This document shows positions 36,701-49,355 of a stretch of DNA of 64,000 nucleotides, piece after piece (positions within the stretch are counted from its first letter, which is position 1; each line of letters opens with the position of its first letter). This DNA comes from Petunia secreta (lineage: Eukaryota > Streptophyta > Magnoliopsida > Solanales > Solanaceae), in assembly GCA_029990175.1 (NCBI GenBank), contig JARKIP010000017.1:18060001-18124000 (forward strand), in the 5' to 3' direction. The position numbers and the translations under genes are program-made. The notes under the pieces were generated by a model. That model searched no databases. It was not told where the DNA came from and worked only from the letters and a program-made list of their open reading frames with translations.

Positions 36701-36956
36701 AAAAAATGAAAACCTTGTGACATACAGGGCTTCTATTGAGCTTGCTATCCGGTATCTACCTTCTAAACTCCTTCTCTCCCGTCCTCTTTAGAAAGCATGT
36801 TTTAGGATCCCGTAAATCGGATTAGGACTTTGCATGATTAGAAGCTTGGTAGGATAGCCGCTTCATCAAATTGTTATTTTATTGCATGTTTAAGATTAAT
36901 TATACAATTGCTTATCCCGTTTCTGTGGGTCTCGCCAATCAGTTTAAGATAACAGG
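33720..36956 (+). repeat. Element C 3' LTR, first copy of left part
   Basis: Starts TGTTGACGCC and runs to the insertion point of D. It ends with acagg (36952-36956), the left TSD of D. Belongs to duplication unit 1. Confidence 0.92.
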
Positions 36957-37253
36957 TGTTGAAACCCGAAAAGGATAAATTCCGGAATATCGACAGGATG
37001 GACTAACTCTTTTGGAGTTTTTTGAGTCGCCACCCAATTTAAGGAAAACAGGGAACCAAATTAGCAAATGCGTGCAAAAACTCTGTTTTTTTAAAAAGAC
37101 GGTCTTTCTTTCAGAGATTCTAAAGGGTAAGAGGTTTTATTAATTTCGGAAGAAGGTTTTTAAGGCACTTCCGAAATTCATAAAAATACGGTTAATCCGA
37201 CAGGTTTCCAAATATTTACAAGTGCTTTTCTTTAAAAAAGAATTATTTGAATA

Positions 37254-37319
<66 letters not shown>

Positions 37320-39339
37320 TGCTTATTTGCAAAATATATATTTTATTTGCACTCATTTGCTAAGACAGCCCCAATTTGCAATAAATTAAATAACGACTTC
37401 ATAATAAAAGGCAATGAACATAAAGTAAAGCAATATACAAACAATCAAATATTATTGATAAATAAAATATTTTACACATTTTATTTGCATAAATATCCAA
37501 GAAAAGTAATGCAAAGTTAAAGCTAGAACCGGGAAATTGATCGACTCGCGGGAGCCTTGAATTTTCTAAAATTCCTAAGTCTCTATTTCTGAATGCTCGG
37601 GTCCAAGTCAAGGTATATCCACATTTGTAGGCTAGCCAAACGCGTCCCCAAGTTGTTTGTGCCAAAATATACCTCACAAAAAAAAATGCGGCCTAATCCT
37701 TATAATGTAAAGGGGTTGTTTTTACAAAATTTAGGCTCAGATTTGTATGGCGCGTCATGTAGAGGCTCGGAATATTGGTACGGTTGCAAACACGGAGCCC
37801 GGGCCGTGTTGCCATGCAAAGTACCAAACCCACCACTGTATTCAACTTGCTTTGCATTAATTTCATACTTTCATCATCGCTTTTTGCTTTAGGGACACGG
37901 GGACGGGACCGTTCAAGTGTATTATCCTATTCAAATCAATCCCGAGGTCTCAATACGTGCATACGTATTTTTATCGGCCAGTGTAGTATCGGTTCAATAT
38001 CAGTCCATAGGTCTCAAATGAATTGTTATTTCATAGGCCTTATTCCAATCAATATCTGCTCAAAACATCAGTGTAATGTCGTTCAAAATGTCCAGATGAA
38101 TGCTAAATCAAGCATAGCAGCGCCAAAGGTAACATGTAACCAAATGAATTTGCAAAGCTTCAACAACAAAAAAATTAACAGAACCAGTCGAAAAGAATAA
38201 CTAATAAGTTAAACCCAGTAATTAACGACACCGCTGGCCAAAAGACACTCAACAAACAATGAGAAACAACTTCGACCAAAATGGAAACGAGCAAACAACC
38301 AGTGAGGCCTAAGCCTTAGCAAACACCACCGGCAACCAAAACTCCAGCCAAAATCTGGCAAGTAACAGCAGAACACAGTGAGGCAGGAGCGACACCAGCT
38401 GCCACAGCGGCGTTGCTGCAACTAAGCACCAATCAAGGGAAAACACCCAACCTGATTCTGGTGTAACAACAACATCAAACTGAATAACAGCATAATCAAA
38501 GAGAAACCAGAATCAACATACGTTTCAAAAAGATATAACGATTAAACCCAGACACGTTAACGAATCACTGAAACAAATGGGTAATCGCAAACCCAAATCC
38601 AAGCGATAATGATATGATTGTCACAACAGTCGCGTAAGGTACAGGAGCGACACCAGCTAGTAGCGGCGTCGCTATGACCCCACACGTTTTGATTCAGATC
38701 CAATAACAAGTGAAAGAATCAAGGTTCAAAACGGCGTTGAGTTTTCCATGGTGGTGACGGTGGTAGGGGGGTTATTCTCCACACCCTTTTTATCAGTAAC
38801 AAACAGCAAAACAGAGTGACAAATCGCAGTAACAGGCTAACCAACAAGGTTAAGAAATCAGTGGGAAGATCACCAGTCACAACCCGAACCAAATTCCGGT
38901 GAACCAGACACCCCTTTCCCTCACCCCAATTTCCCTATGTTTCAGATCTGTTTGTGCTCCATGGGAGTAAAAAAAATGAGGGGTCTTATACGAATGGCCA
39001 AGAAGGAGAGGGTGGGGCATGATTATCCGTGTATGTTCAAAAAAAAGAGGGGAAATCTGTGGCTATATCTCATTTTGTGTTATAATGAAGATGATGAATA
39101 ATGGGTAATGTGTGGAATCTGATTTTTTGTGAGGTTTGTGGGAATGATGAATCAATAGTGGTAATGTGTGGGTGGGGATAAAAAATGAGTGGGGCGTGTG
39201 AGAGGCTAGGGTTATAGATAAGGGTATATATATATAGGAGATTTGCACAAATAGGCTAGGAGGAAAATTTTGTGTTGCGTAAATAGACGGGATTCAAAAT
39301 GAAGGACAAATATGGCCTTTTTATGTTAAAATTATTAAC
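36957..39339 (-). repeat. Solo LTR D, truncated copy
   Basis: Same as 43527-46000 but missing the last 80 or so bases on the right, where duplication unit 2 begins. It has a (TAA)n run at 37258-37318. Open frames inside (for example 37775-38200) are identical in the second copy and are not genes. Confidence 0.88.
37258..37318. repeat. TAA microsatellite
   Basis: About 20 uninterrupted TAA units in the truncated D copy. Confidence 0.95.
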
Positions 39340-40289
39340 TTAATAGGTCAGCCCCGAGACCCTCCTTGCTTTGTGCCGGACTGGATTGCGAGCTGATTTG
39401 TCGACAATCAACCCCAAGACCCTCCTTGCTACGTGCCCAACCAGCTGCCAGTTGATTTGTCAAGATTGTTCAAATTGCTTTGCACTTGCTTTAAATTATG
39501 ACTTCGCATTTTCTTTGTATTACGTCTTCTTTTAATTTTCAGGTTAAGAGGTCAGTCCCGAGACCCTCCTTGCTTCCTGCTGGACCGGTTCGCCAGCTGA
39601 TTTGTTCGACAATCAACCCCAAGACCCTCCTTGCTTCATGCCTGACCGGCTTGCCAGTTGATTTGTCAAGATTGTTGAAAATGCTTTGCATTATGCCTTC
39701 TCACTTGCTTTATTGCTTCACCAGTTGATTGGAAGACAACTTATTAATGATATCGCAACCCGCACTTGCTTTGTATCATCAATATTTGCTCATTTCTTAC
39801 TTTGATTATCAAAATTTACGAGCAGTTGCTCGCTTACTGTTTGTCGAGTTTATTACAGGACTTTAGCAGCACCGCAGCAGCATTTGGAGCATAACGTGGA
39901 ACTTTTTCTTAGCAGTGAACTGGGGAAATCATTGATATGAGCTAGATTTGTCCACGAGGATTTGAAGTATCAAACTCGAACAAGCAGATTCTATCCTAAT
40001 CATTTGCTTCGGATTAGGACGTCAGTTTGAATTCTTTCCTGTTCGTGCGTCCTTTTCTTTCAACCGTGCAAGTTTTCTTATTTAAAGGTCGTGGAACTAC
40101 ATATGGCTTGATTCTCTTTCAGCCCGAGATATGTAGGCAACTCGGAAGCCGGAGTTCGGCCATGTCCCTAAGCCTCGCATTCTATTACTTGGAATCGAAG
40201 TGTTTGGCTTTGTCGTGACAAAATTGGTTTCACGTCAACTTCTTTACCCTGAAAACTCTTTCATTCTTTTCCGGGTAAAGAGGGGCAGC

Positions 40290-43200
40290 TGTTGACGCCC
40301 AATTTTGTCCCGAAAAGTTTCTTAAAATTAATAAATTGTTGCAATATTTTATAATTAATGTTAAGCCTTGAAAATAAAATAATAATAATATTTCAAAATT
40401 TATTGAAATTCAATAAGAAAAAGGCTAAAATCACAAGGCCTACCCTAATTCCTATCCCACCGCGCAATATTTATACTTAATTAATTATCATAAAAGGGGC
40501 TAGTTTGCTCCTTCCTCTTAAACCTAGCCTACTTCTGCAACCCCTTATGCATATACACAATTACATTTCAGTTTTTCCCCACAGCCCATTACCCCAACCC
40601 GGCCCACTTACCTATTTCAGCCTCAACCGCCAAGCATTTCCCTAAATCAGTTCAACCCGACACAAATTCCCTTTTCCCTAATCCCTACCCGATTTCGCCA
40701 AAATCCCTTTCTCTTCTCAATCCTCATCACACAAACAGCCAAGAACAGCTCAGCTGGTCCCCTCCACGTTTCTCCTCATCATCTTTCCGTACGAGGCCCT
40801 TAGGCATCTAATCTCATCCATCAGTTTCAAACTTCGATCAAATCCGAGCCCTTGGATCATTTTCTGTGAGGATAAGGACGAGAAGGGTGTAATTTTTACC
40901 CTTCTCACCCTTATCTCACAAGAAATAGATCAAAAAGCATAAGGGGTAATTCGGATTTTTCAACCAAGGTAAAACCCTAATTTTTCTTGCTATATATTCA
41001 TCATTTTTCAGAGTTATAGGGGAACGAGGTTTTTCTTATCATAAAAAACGGCAGCATTCATATACAAAGAGATTCTCTCAGTTTTGTTTTAAAATATATA
41101 CATACATACATAGCTTCATTGTTCCTATTTTGGGGTTAAGAACATTGGTATCGAGTTCGATTCGTCGCATCGCTCTTGTTCGAGTCATTTTCTTCAGTTC
41201 ATAGCCTCTGTTCACTGCCCTAAAGCAGGTTAAAATCTTGAATCCTTTAAGATTCTGCTTGTGTTATTATTATTTTGTGATTTATAATATTTGATGCTAG
41301 AGTCGGATCATGATGCTACATTGTTGTAAAAAATGAAAAGAAAATGTCTTAAAGAAAGTGATATTCAGAGCCCTATTCGAATGAAAGCTTGAATCTTTAG
41401 TTTGTATAGTAACAAGTAGTTAAAAGACTGTGTTTTGGTTATAATGGTGATCTTTAGAGTTATAGATAAGAAGTTTGCCTCTGCTAGTTAGAAGGATGAT
41501 TAAAGCTTGGATTAGTTTTCTTCTATAGTATTGATTACTGTTAAATAGTACGAAAACCAGTTAGAGTAAGTTTAAATCTTTGATAAGGCTTTATTGTCTT
41601 GTCATTTGTTCATTTTAAAGTATAGACTGTTGGTGTTGTCTTTGGTTTATCTTTGTTCTCTGTTTGGGGGTCTGTATGTGAAGGTATGAAAGGGATGGCT
41701 TGTTTGGAGTTTTGTTTAGAGGAGTTGCTAGGTCTGATGCAGTGTGCAATCAGGTGTATGTGGGTTGTTTCAGTTTGTGCAGGCAGTTCAAGGTAGGTGC
41801 AGGCTTTTGTCTGGATATTTTTCTGATTGCAGGGATGCAGGAACCTTGGTTCTTGTACTAGTAGTTTGTTGTGAGTTCAAAGGGGGTGTTTTGTGGATGT
41901 TAGCAGTTTTAGGTGGTATAGGTGGCAGTGAGGTATAGTAGATTGTTTGGAGGAGATCCTGGTGGTTTGTACATTTGTTTCTGGAGGTTTGAAGGTGGTG
42001 TGAGCAGGTTTTTTGTGTATGTATGTTGTGTGTGGTTGTTTAGGGCAGTGAGGGTATGCTCTATTATTTTCAGGGGCTGTTTAGTTTCCTCTGTGTGTAA
42101 GGGTGTTCTGGTAGACTTATTGGTGGTTCAGGTGTGTGAATGTGAGGTGGGATGTTCAAGGGAAGTGTGAGAGAGTGTTCAATGGCCTGCAGTTGTCTAA
42201 AAGGTCTGTTTCTATCTTGTTTTGGGATAGGGAAGGGTCTGATGTTGCTGCAGGGGTTCGAGAGTGTGTAGGTTGTCTCTGGAGTATGTTGGTGTGTGAG
42301 GGAGCTCTGTTTCTTGTTTGCAGGTTCCTGAAAGGGTGTATAGGGGGCTATTCTGGTGGGTGAGGTAGTTTGTTAAGGAGGGTCTATGTTTGTTCGAATC
42401 TGTGAGGTTGCAGATAAGATGAGAGAGTATGCTGTGGGCTGGGATGATCACGTTTTTCTCTAGTTAGGTCCAGAGGGTCAGGGGCTAGTTGAAGTGTTCT
42501 AAGGGTCTGTTTGTATGTAGTTATATGTGTGTCCAACAGGTAATTATGTATGAGTTGGTGCAGGGGGTGCATAGCGGTAGTTCTGAATTGTTTCAGATCT
42601 GTTTCAGGCAGCATGTAGAAGTTAAGAGAGGTTTTAGGAGTTTATTCTTTATCCAGGGTAGTTTCAAACTTGCTTTTCTTAGCTGCTGGTCTGGTTTTCC
42701 CTTTCTGAATCTTTTCTTACACCTTCCTTTCCCATCTCTTCATATTTGAAGTGTCAAAGTAGTCTGCTTAAGCCTAGATTCCTCTCCTATAGCCCTTTGT
42801 TTCCATTTCAGGGCTGATTCCATTCTTTCCTTAGGAAATGTTATTCAAATTGGATAAATTGAAATCTGATGGTGAAATTTATGCTTCAAAGTCACTCTAA
42901 GTTGCTAATAGGTCTAGTAAGCCATGTCTATGTTTTAGTTTGCCATCTTGTGTCCTTGTCTTTTGGTGCCTTGATCAGTTGGCTAATGATGTCTAAAACA
43001 AAAGAAGGTTTTAAATTAGATAAATGTCGCCCCGCTTGATTAACAGAGTATGCTATTGTAATCTTAACCATGGTGATTATGTTTATGCTAATCTTCTAGT
43101 TTCTTCTTTTATAGAATATGTACTAATCTTTATCTCTTGTCTATTTTTGCATGAATCTTGGGATCGAGTTGAATAAAAACTCACAAATTGGGATGTCATG

Positions 43201-43526
43201 CATTTGGGAATTTATTTGATCTGCTCCGCATTTTCCAGGACTTGATATCCCCAAAAATGTAAAAGAAAAGAAAAAATGAAAACCTTGTGACATACAGGGC
43301 TTCTATTGAGCTTGCTATCCGGTATCTACCTTCTAAACTCCTTCTCTCCCGTCCTCTTTAGAAAGCATGTTTTAGGATCCCGTAAATCGGATTAGGACTT
43401 TGCATGATTAGAAGCTTGGTAGGATAGCCGCTTCATCAAATTGTTATTTTATTGCATGTTTAAGATTAATTATACAATTGCTTATCCCGTTTCTGTGGGT
43501 CTCGCCAATCAGTTTAAGATAACAGG
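40290..43526 (+). repeat. Element C 3' LTR, second copy of left part
   Basis: Near-identical repeat of 33720-36956, offset 6570 bases. One difference is a at 42536 against g at 35966. Confidence 0.92.
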
Positions 43527-43823
43527 TGTTGAACCCCGAAAAGGATAAATTCCGGAATATCGACAGGATGGACTAACTCTTTTGGAGTTTTTTGAGTCGC
43601 CACCCAATTTAAGGAAAACAGGGAACCAAATTAGCAAATGCGTGCAAAAACTCTGTTTTTTTAAAAAGACGGTCTTTCTTTCAGAGATTCTAAAGGGTAA
43701 GAGGTTTTATTAATTTCGGAAGAAGGTTTTTAAGGCACTTCCGAAATTCATAAAAATACGGTTAATCCGACAGGTTTCCAAATATTTACAAGTGCTTTTC
43801 TTTAAAAAAGAATTATTTGAATA

Positions 43824-43895
<72 letters not shown>

Positions 43896-46000
43896 TGCTT
43901 ATTTGCAAAATATATATTTTATTTGCACTCATTTGCTAAGACAGCCCCAATTTGCAATAAATTAAATAACGACTTCATAATAAAAGGCAATGAACATAAA
44001 GTAAAGCAATATACAAACAATCAAATATTATTGATAAATAAAATATTTTACACATTTTATTTGCATAAATATCCAAGAAAAGTAATGCAAAGTTAAAGCT
44101 AGAACCGGGAAATTGATCGACTCGCGGGAGCCTTGAATTTTCTAAAATTCCTAAGTCTCTATTTCTGAATGCTCGGGTCCAAGTCAAGGTATATCCACAT
44201 TTGTAGGCTAGCCAAACGCGTCCCCAAGTTGTTTGTGCCAAAATATACCTCACAAAAAAAAATGCGGCCTAATCCTTATAATGTAAAGGGGTTGTTTTTA
44301 CAAAATTTAGGCTCAGATTTGTATGGCGCGTCATGTAGAGGCTCGGAATATTGGTACGGTTGCAAACACGGAGCCCGGGCCGTGTTGCCATGCCAAGTAC
44401 CAAACCCACCACTGTATTCAACTTGCTTTGCATTAATTTCATACTTTCATCATCGCTTTTTGCTTTAGGGACACGGGGACGGGACCGTTCAAGTGTATTA
44501 TCCTATTCAAATCAATCCCGAGGTCTCAATACGTGCATACGTATTTTTATCGGCCAGTGTAGTATCGGTTCAATATCAGTCCATAGGTCTCAAATGAATT
44601 GTTATTTCATAGGCCTTATTCCAATCAATATCTGCTCAAAACATCAGTGTAATGTCGTTCAAAATGTCCAGATGAATGCTAAATCAAGCATAGCAGCGCC
44701 AAAGGTAACATGTAACCAAATGAATTTGCAAAGCTTCAACAACAAAAAAATTAACAGAACCAGTCGAAAAGAATAACTAATAAGTTAAACCCAGTAATTA
44801 ACGACACCGCTGGCCAAAAGACACTCAACAAACAATGAGAAACAACTTCGACCAAAATGGAAACGAGCAAACAACCAGTGAGGCCTAAGCCTTAGCAAAC
44901 ACCACCGGCAACCAAAACTCCAGCCAAAATCTGGCAAGTAACAGCAGAACACAGTGAGGCAGGAGCGACACCAGCTGCCACAGCGGCGTTGCTGCAACTA
45001 AGCACCAATCAAGGGAAAACACCCAACCTGATTCTGGTGTAACAACAACATCAAACTGAATAACAGCATAATCAAAGAGAAACCAGAATCAACATACGTT
45101 TCAAAAAGATATAACGATTAAACCCAGACACGTTAACGAATCACTGAAACAAATGGGTAATCGCAAACCCAAATCCAAGCGATAATGATATGATTGTCAC
45201 AACAGTCGCGTAAGGTACAGGAGCGACACCAACTAGTAGCGGCGTCGCTACGACCCCACACGTTTTGATTCAGATCCAATAACAAGTGAAAGAATCAAGG
45301 TTCAAAACGGCGTTGAGTTTTCCATGGTGGTGACGGTGGTAGGGGGGTTATTCTCCACACCCTTTTTATCAGTAACAAACAGCAAAACAGAGTGACAAAT
45401 CGCAGTAACAGGCTAACCAACAAGGTTAAGAAATCAGTGGGAAGATCACCAGTCACAACCCGAACCAAATTCCGGTGAACCAGACACCCCTTTCCCTCAC
45501 CCCAATTTCCCTATGTTTCAGATCTGTTTGTGCTCCATGGGAGTAAAAAAAATGAGGGGTCTTATACGAATGGCCAAGAAGGAGAGGGTGGGGCATGATT
45601 ATCCGTGTATGTTCAAAAAAAAGAGGGGAAATCTGTGGCTATATCTCATTTTGTGTTATAATGAAGATGATGAATAATGGGTAATGTGTGGAATCTGATT
45701 TTTTGTGAGGTTTGTGGGAATGATGAATCAATAGTGGTAATGTGTGGGTGGGGATAAAAAATGAGTGGGGCGTGTGAGAGGCTAGGGTTATAGATAAGGG
45801 TATATATATATATAGGAGATTTGCACAAATAGGCTAGGAGGAAAATTTTGTGTTGCGTAAATAGACGGGATTCAAAATGAAGGACAAATATGGCCTTTTT
45901 ATGTTAAAATTATTAACTTAATTTATTATAAAAAATTAACCCTATTTTAAACATAATTAAACGCTAATTGAAAATTCCGGGACTAAATTGGGTGTCAACA
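43527..46000 (-). mobile_element. Solo LTR D, complete copy, reverse orientation
   Basis: 2474 bp. On the minus strand it starts TGTTGACACCCAATTT, the same opening as the Tat/Ogre LTRs of A and C, and ends TTCAACA. It is flanked by TSD acagg (43522-43526 and 46001-46005) with no internal domain, so it is a solo LTR left by LTR-LTR recombination. The minus strand has a candidate TATA run near 45799-45818. (TAA)n lies at 43828-43894. Confidence 0.88.
43828..43894. repeat. TAA microsatellite, duplicate
   Basis: Same run in the second D copy, 6 bases longer. Confidence 0.95.
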
Positions 46001-46873
46001 ACAGGAATCTTTGATTATCTATCGAGTGAAAAAGAATCAAAATTAAAATTGTATTCATTTATTCATTATTTATATTTAAGTTAATTATTTATCCATCTAT
46101 TATTTATTTACTCATTAGTTAAATTATTTAAGTGGTATTTATTTATAAATAAATAAATTAATTTATTTATTCATTTATTTAATTATTTAATTTTAGTTAA
46201 TTATTTATTTGTTTAATCAATTATAATTATTTATTTATTCATTTATTACTTATTTAATCAATTATTATTAATTTTTTCCCTCATTTAATTGAATTCATAT
46301 AAGTAATTATCTATTAAATTAAGTTATTATCTATTCATTATTTATCTATCCAACCAATCAATTAATCAATTATCATTATTTATCTAATTATTTATTTTAT
46401 TTAATTAATTTTATTTAGTCTTTATTTATTTATTTAATTAAGCAATCAACCATTATCTCATTATTTATTTAATTAATCTTAAGTTTTGTTGTTTAGTTAT
46501 CTAAGTATTGGCATAATCAAACGTTATCTTATTTAGATTATATTATTCATTATATATTTATCTTTATTTAAAATTTATCCTAAATTAATTATCATTAAGT
46601 AAAATTCGTGAAAATCGCCGGAGTAACCGCTTTTAACGGATTTTTGAAAGTTCTCCCGTTAGGAACATTCTTTCGAATTTAATAGAACCACTTACCTAAG
46701 AATCTCTGAATTATTTTCCTTTTAAATAAAGGATAAAATTGAACTCTTTAGTTTACTTAGGTTCCTAATAATCCTTAAATTAGGTGGCGACTCCAAAGAA
46801 GTCCTTTGGAGTCTCATTTTGTTGAAATACATCCCGATACATACTTGTGTGCATTTTTTGGGAGGGTTCAACA
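46001..46873 (+). repeat. Element C 3' LTR, right part
   Basis: Resumes after D with acagg (46001-46005, the right TSD of D), matches the 5' LTR from about 25632 onward and ends TTCAACA at 46873. Confidence 0.9.
46040..46600. repeat. A/T-rich ATTTATT tract in C's 3' LTR
   Basis: Counterpart of 25680-26220. Confidence 0.8.
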
Positions 46874-46878
46874 ATTAT

Positions 46879-47700
46879 TTTATGCGGTTGAACCTTCCGA
46901 TATTCTTAAGCAATGCATCAGTAAACCCCATGAATTTTTTTTAAAAAAATAATGTCAGGGTATTTGTATCCTTCAGGCTCTTGATTATATCGAGCGGTAT
47001 GGTGTTGATTATTCTGCTTTCCAGTTTCAGGGTCCAGCCCTGGATTGGTGCACCACACTCTTATTAGCTGACTTGGTTCGATTTTTCTTCTAGATTAGTG
47101 GAAAAGTTCCCTTCGCGTAGCGAGCGAGATGAAACGAGTCGTCAATTTGAGTTGATTGGATGGTTAGCTTGCCGGATTTTAGAATATGAGATTAAATTCT
47201 TTAGGATGCCTAGATATGCACTAGAACTAGTCTATGAGCGTTCTGAGAAGGTTTGAAGATTTATTGATGACTTTTCTTCTTCCTTGATGTCCCAGATGGC
47301 TCGAGAAATTGAGGTTGGAACTCCCTTTGATGTCGTTGTTGATATTTCTCAGAGGTATTAGGTATACCATAAGTTAGAGTGGGAGAGCAAGAGATCCCAC
47401 GACCCTGGTGGGCACCGCACCATTCCCCTTTTTGAGGTAAGAGTTCTGATTATTTTGGGAGATCACCTGCCAGGTTATCTCAGCTTGTAGAGCGTAATTC
47501 TCAAAGTGCCCTAGTAGTTCATCAAGATAGACCCAGTTTTCTCTTTGTAGCTATCAATAATCTGTCAAGTTTCCATTTTCAGCGAAAAGGTGTTATCATT
47601 GTCGTGAGTCTGGTTATCCTTTGAGGAGTTTTTCATTACTCCAGAAAGTAGGCAGTCGTCCTTTCTCTCATCATCAGGCACCTGCACAGTCGCAGGGGAC
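46879..47700 (+). pseudogene. Element B gag remnant
   Basis: Gag of a chromovirus-like gypsy element, heavily eroded. Readable pieces are FQFQGPALDW near 47018-47045, then after stops RFIDDFSSSLMSQMAREIEV, and EVGTPFDVVVDISQRY near 47310-47358. A degraded CCHC knuckle reads KRCYHCRESGYP at about 47584-47620 with the His replaced by Tyr. Frames are broken at many points. Confidence 0.6.
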
Positions 47701-49030
47701 TTCCTTTAGATCTCAATCAGCTAGAAAAATGCCACCATCCAGTAGAGGTCGAGAGCGTGGTGGCAGTGGTTCTTCATAAGGTGATTATTAGGGTAGTAGC
47801 TCAGCTCAGCTGTAGAGGTAGTTCAATGAACTGCCACTCTGGTACGTATATCCGATGTAGTACACCCATGTAATTCTTCTTCCATTATATGTGAGTAAGA
47901 TTTGATTCTTCCGATCGGTCTGAACTTCGTTTATCTTACCATGTTTCTATGGCTTCCTTGGATATTATTTCTATGAAGAATCGATTAAGGTAGAGGGATG
48001 AGCTTCTAGTATGATTTATTCAGGAAATTTGTGAGACCCTATTAGGTTATCTGATTTAAATGTGAGTGTCGGTATTGTCTGCTTGGCATCTTGTTACGCC
48101 AGCTTCTGTTATTATGTCAATTCAATTTACCTCACTCCTCAAAATTCAATGTTGGTAAGATAATGGGATCCTAATTCGTCACCATTAGAAAGTGTTATTG
48201 TTTCTTCCGGTGCAAAGTGGTTAGTAAGTAATATTCGATCTATGTGTCTCCTCTTGATTCGAGACGCTAGTAGAGTCATTTTATTCTACAAGTTTGTCTC
48301 AGTATAAAAGGGTTTTCTGGTAAATTATCGGAGTTTCCTTTTTATAAGAAGGTTAAATTGATATGGATGTTGTTCCGTATAGCTCATTTAACATATATTT
48401 CTTCAATTGCGATTCTTTGGCTAGCTTGACTCGTGAGTAGTCTAGCTCAGGTAGCCAAATGAATAAGAAGATGAGTTTCCTAAAGCTCTAATTATTTCTA
48501 TTCTCAGTCCGTTGCCATCTCTTCTTTGTTCGGTACTGGTGAGCTAAGGCGGTCAGTAACCTCTTGTGATATTCTTTGTGTTGAGCCAGAGTGCGTGTCA
48601 AGGTAGCCGGGTAAGCATATTTTTATTTTTCAACGCTACTAAGGGTAATGAGAGGCGTCATTTGACCTTTGATTTGATCCATCAGGCAGTGGTGCTTATA
48701 GAAAATGTATGGAGTTGTGACTCGAGATTTGCAGCTGTTTGGCAACTCGAAAGGGTAGTTGGTAGCTTAGGTCTGCCTACGTTCAGCTTTTAGCTAAATC
48801 TTCTTTAGTCTAGCAGACTGTGCAGGGATGTGTATTCCTATTCAAATAGCTGCATGAGTTTGTGCTTTAAGTGGAGGAGTCTTCCTCCAAATATTGAATG
48901 GTAATACTAAATCTCTAAGGCGTTGATACCACTTTTGTCAAGACCTAACCTAGGGCCACGACAGAAACCTACAATGAGTGTCGATCATTGCTAAACCACT
49001 AATGATCTATTAATTCTAGAGCTAAGCTGG
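47701..49030. other. Element B interior, unassigned
   Basis: No open frame beyond about 75 codons and no RT, RNase H or integrase motif seen. Near 48935-48965 the words tgtcaagacctaacctaggg and ggccacgac look like a degenerate LTR end of another gypsy element, but no partner is found. Confidence 0.4.
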
Positions 49031-49039
49031 CAACCTGAT

Positions 49040-49355
49040 CATATATACGTACCTATCTGCCGAAAGCATAAAGTCTGAAAAGATTACACGACGTTAACTT
49101 GTTGGCAATTAGAACACTGAGCCACAAATTCTATTATGTCACACTTCATTCCGTCCCACCAATAAATCTGCTTAAGATCATGGTATATATAATGTGCCTC
49201 TATCATAATCTGTCCACGTAAATCTGCAACATCAGGAACACAAGGTCTATCTTTATACATGAAAACACGGTCAGTAGTAACCTTGTATGGTGACTCCGAT
49301 TTTCTTCGGGCTATCTGTCTGTATTCAACTAGAATTGGATCCTCATACTGACGAT
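49040..49355 (-). pseudogene. Gypsy integrase zinc-binding fragment (inverted)
   Basis: Read on the minus strand, one open frame of about 100 codons gives QYEDPILVEYRQIARR, then RPCVPDVADLRGQIMIEAH, then YHDLKQIYWWDGMK and FVAQCSNCQQV. This is the HHCC zinc-binding region and its surroundings of a chromovirus-type integrase. The stretch holding the second His is deleted between EAHY and IYHDLK. The orientation is opposite to element B, so it came from another element or from an internal inversion. Confidence 0.75.

Larger units (their letters stand above)
32770..39339. repeat. Tandem duplication unit 1 (6570 bp)
   Basis: Covers the end of C's 3' UTR, C's PPT, the left part of C's 3' LTR and a truncated D. 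It is followed directly by unit 2. The junction at 39336-39344 shares ttaat between the two parental sequences. Confidence 0.93.
39340..45919. repeat. Tandem duplication unit 2
   Basis: Same content as unit 1. I found six substitutions by eye (33009/39579, 35966/42536, 36964/43534, 37818/44394, 38656/45232, 38675/45251) plus two microsatellite length changes (TAA and TA). D continues past its end to 46000. Confidence 0.93.
22402..46873 (+). mobile_element. Element C: gag-only Tat/Ogre-like retrotransposon
   Basis: Inserted into B's gag region with perfect TSD attat (22397-22401 and 46874-46878). Its 4095-bp 5' LTR starts TGTTGACACC and ends AAAACA. The PBS, PPT and 3' LTR are present. Between them lies only gag (27822-30150) and the last codons of pol (30586-30876). 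ORF1, protease, RT, RNase H and integrase are absent. The 3' LTR is enlarged by solo LTR D and by a tandem duplication. LTR mismatch in a 200-base hand sample is 4-5%, so it is younger than A and B. It could move only with enzymes supplied by a full-length relative. Confidence 0.9.

Noticed and set aside
37775..38200. 141-codon frame in solo LTR D, also in the second copy
   Set aside because: Its repetition comes from the tandem duplication, not from selection. The frame has no recognisable domain and lies in an LTR.
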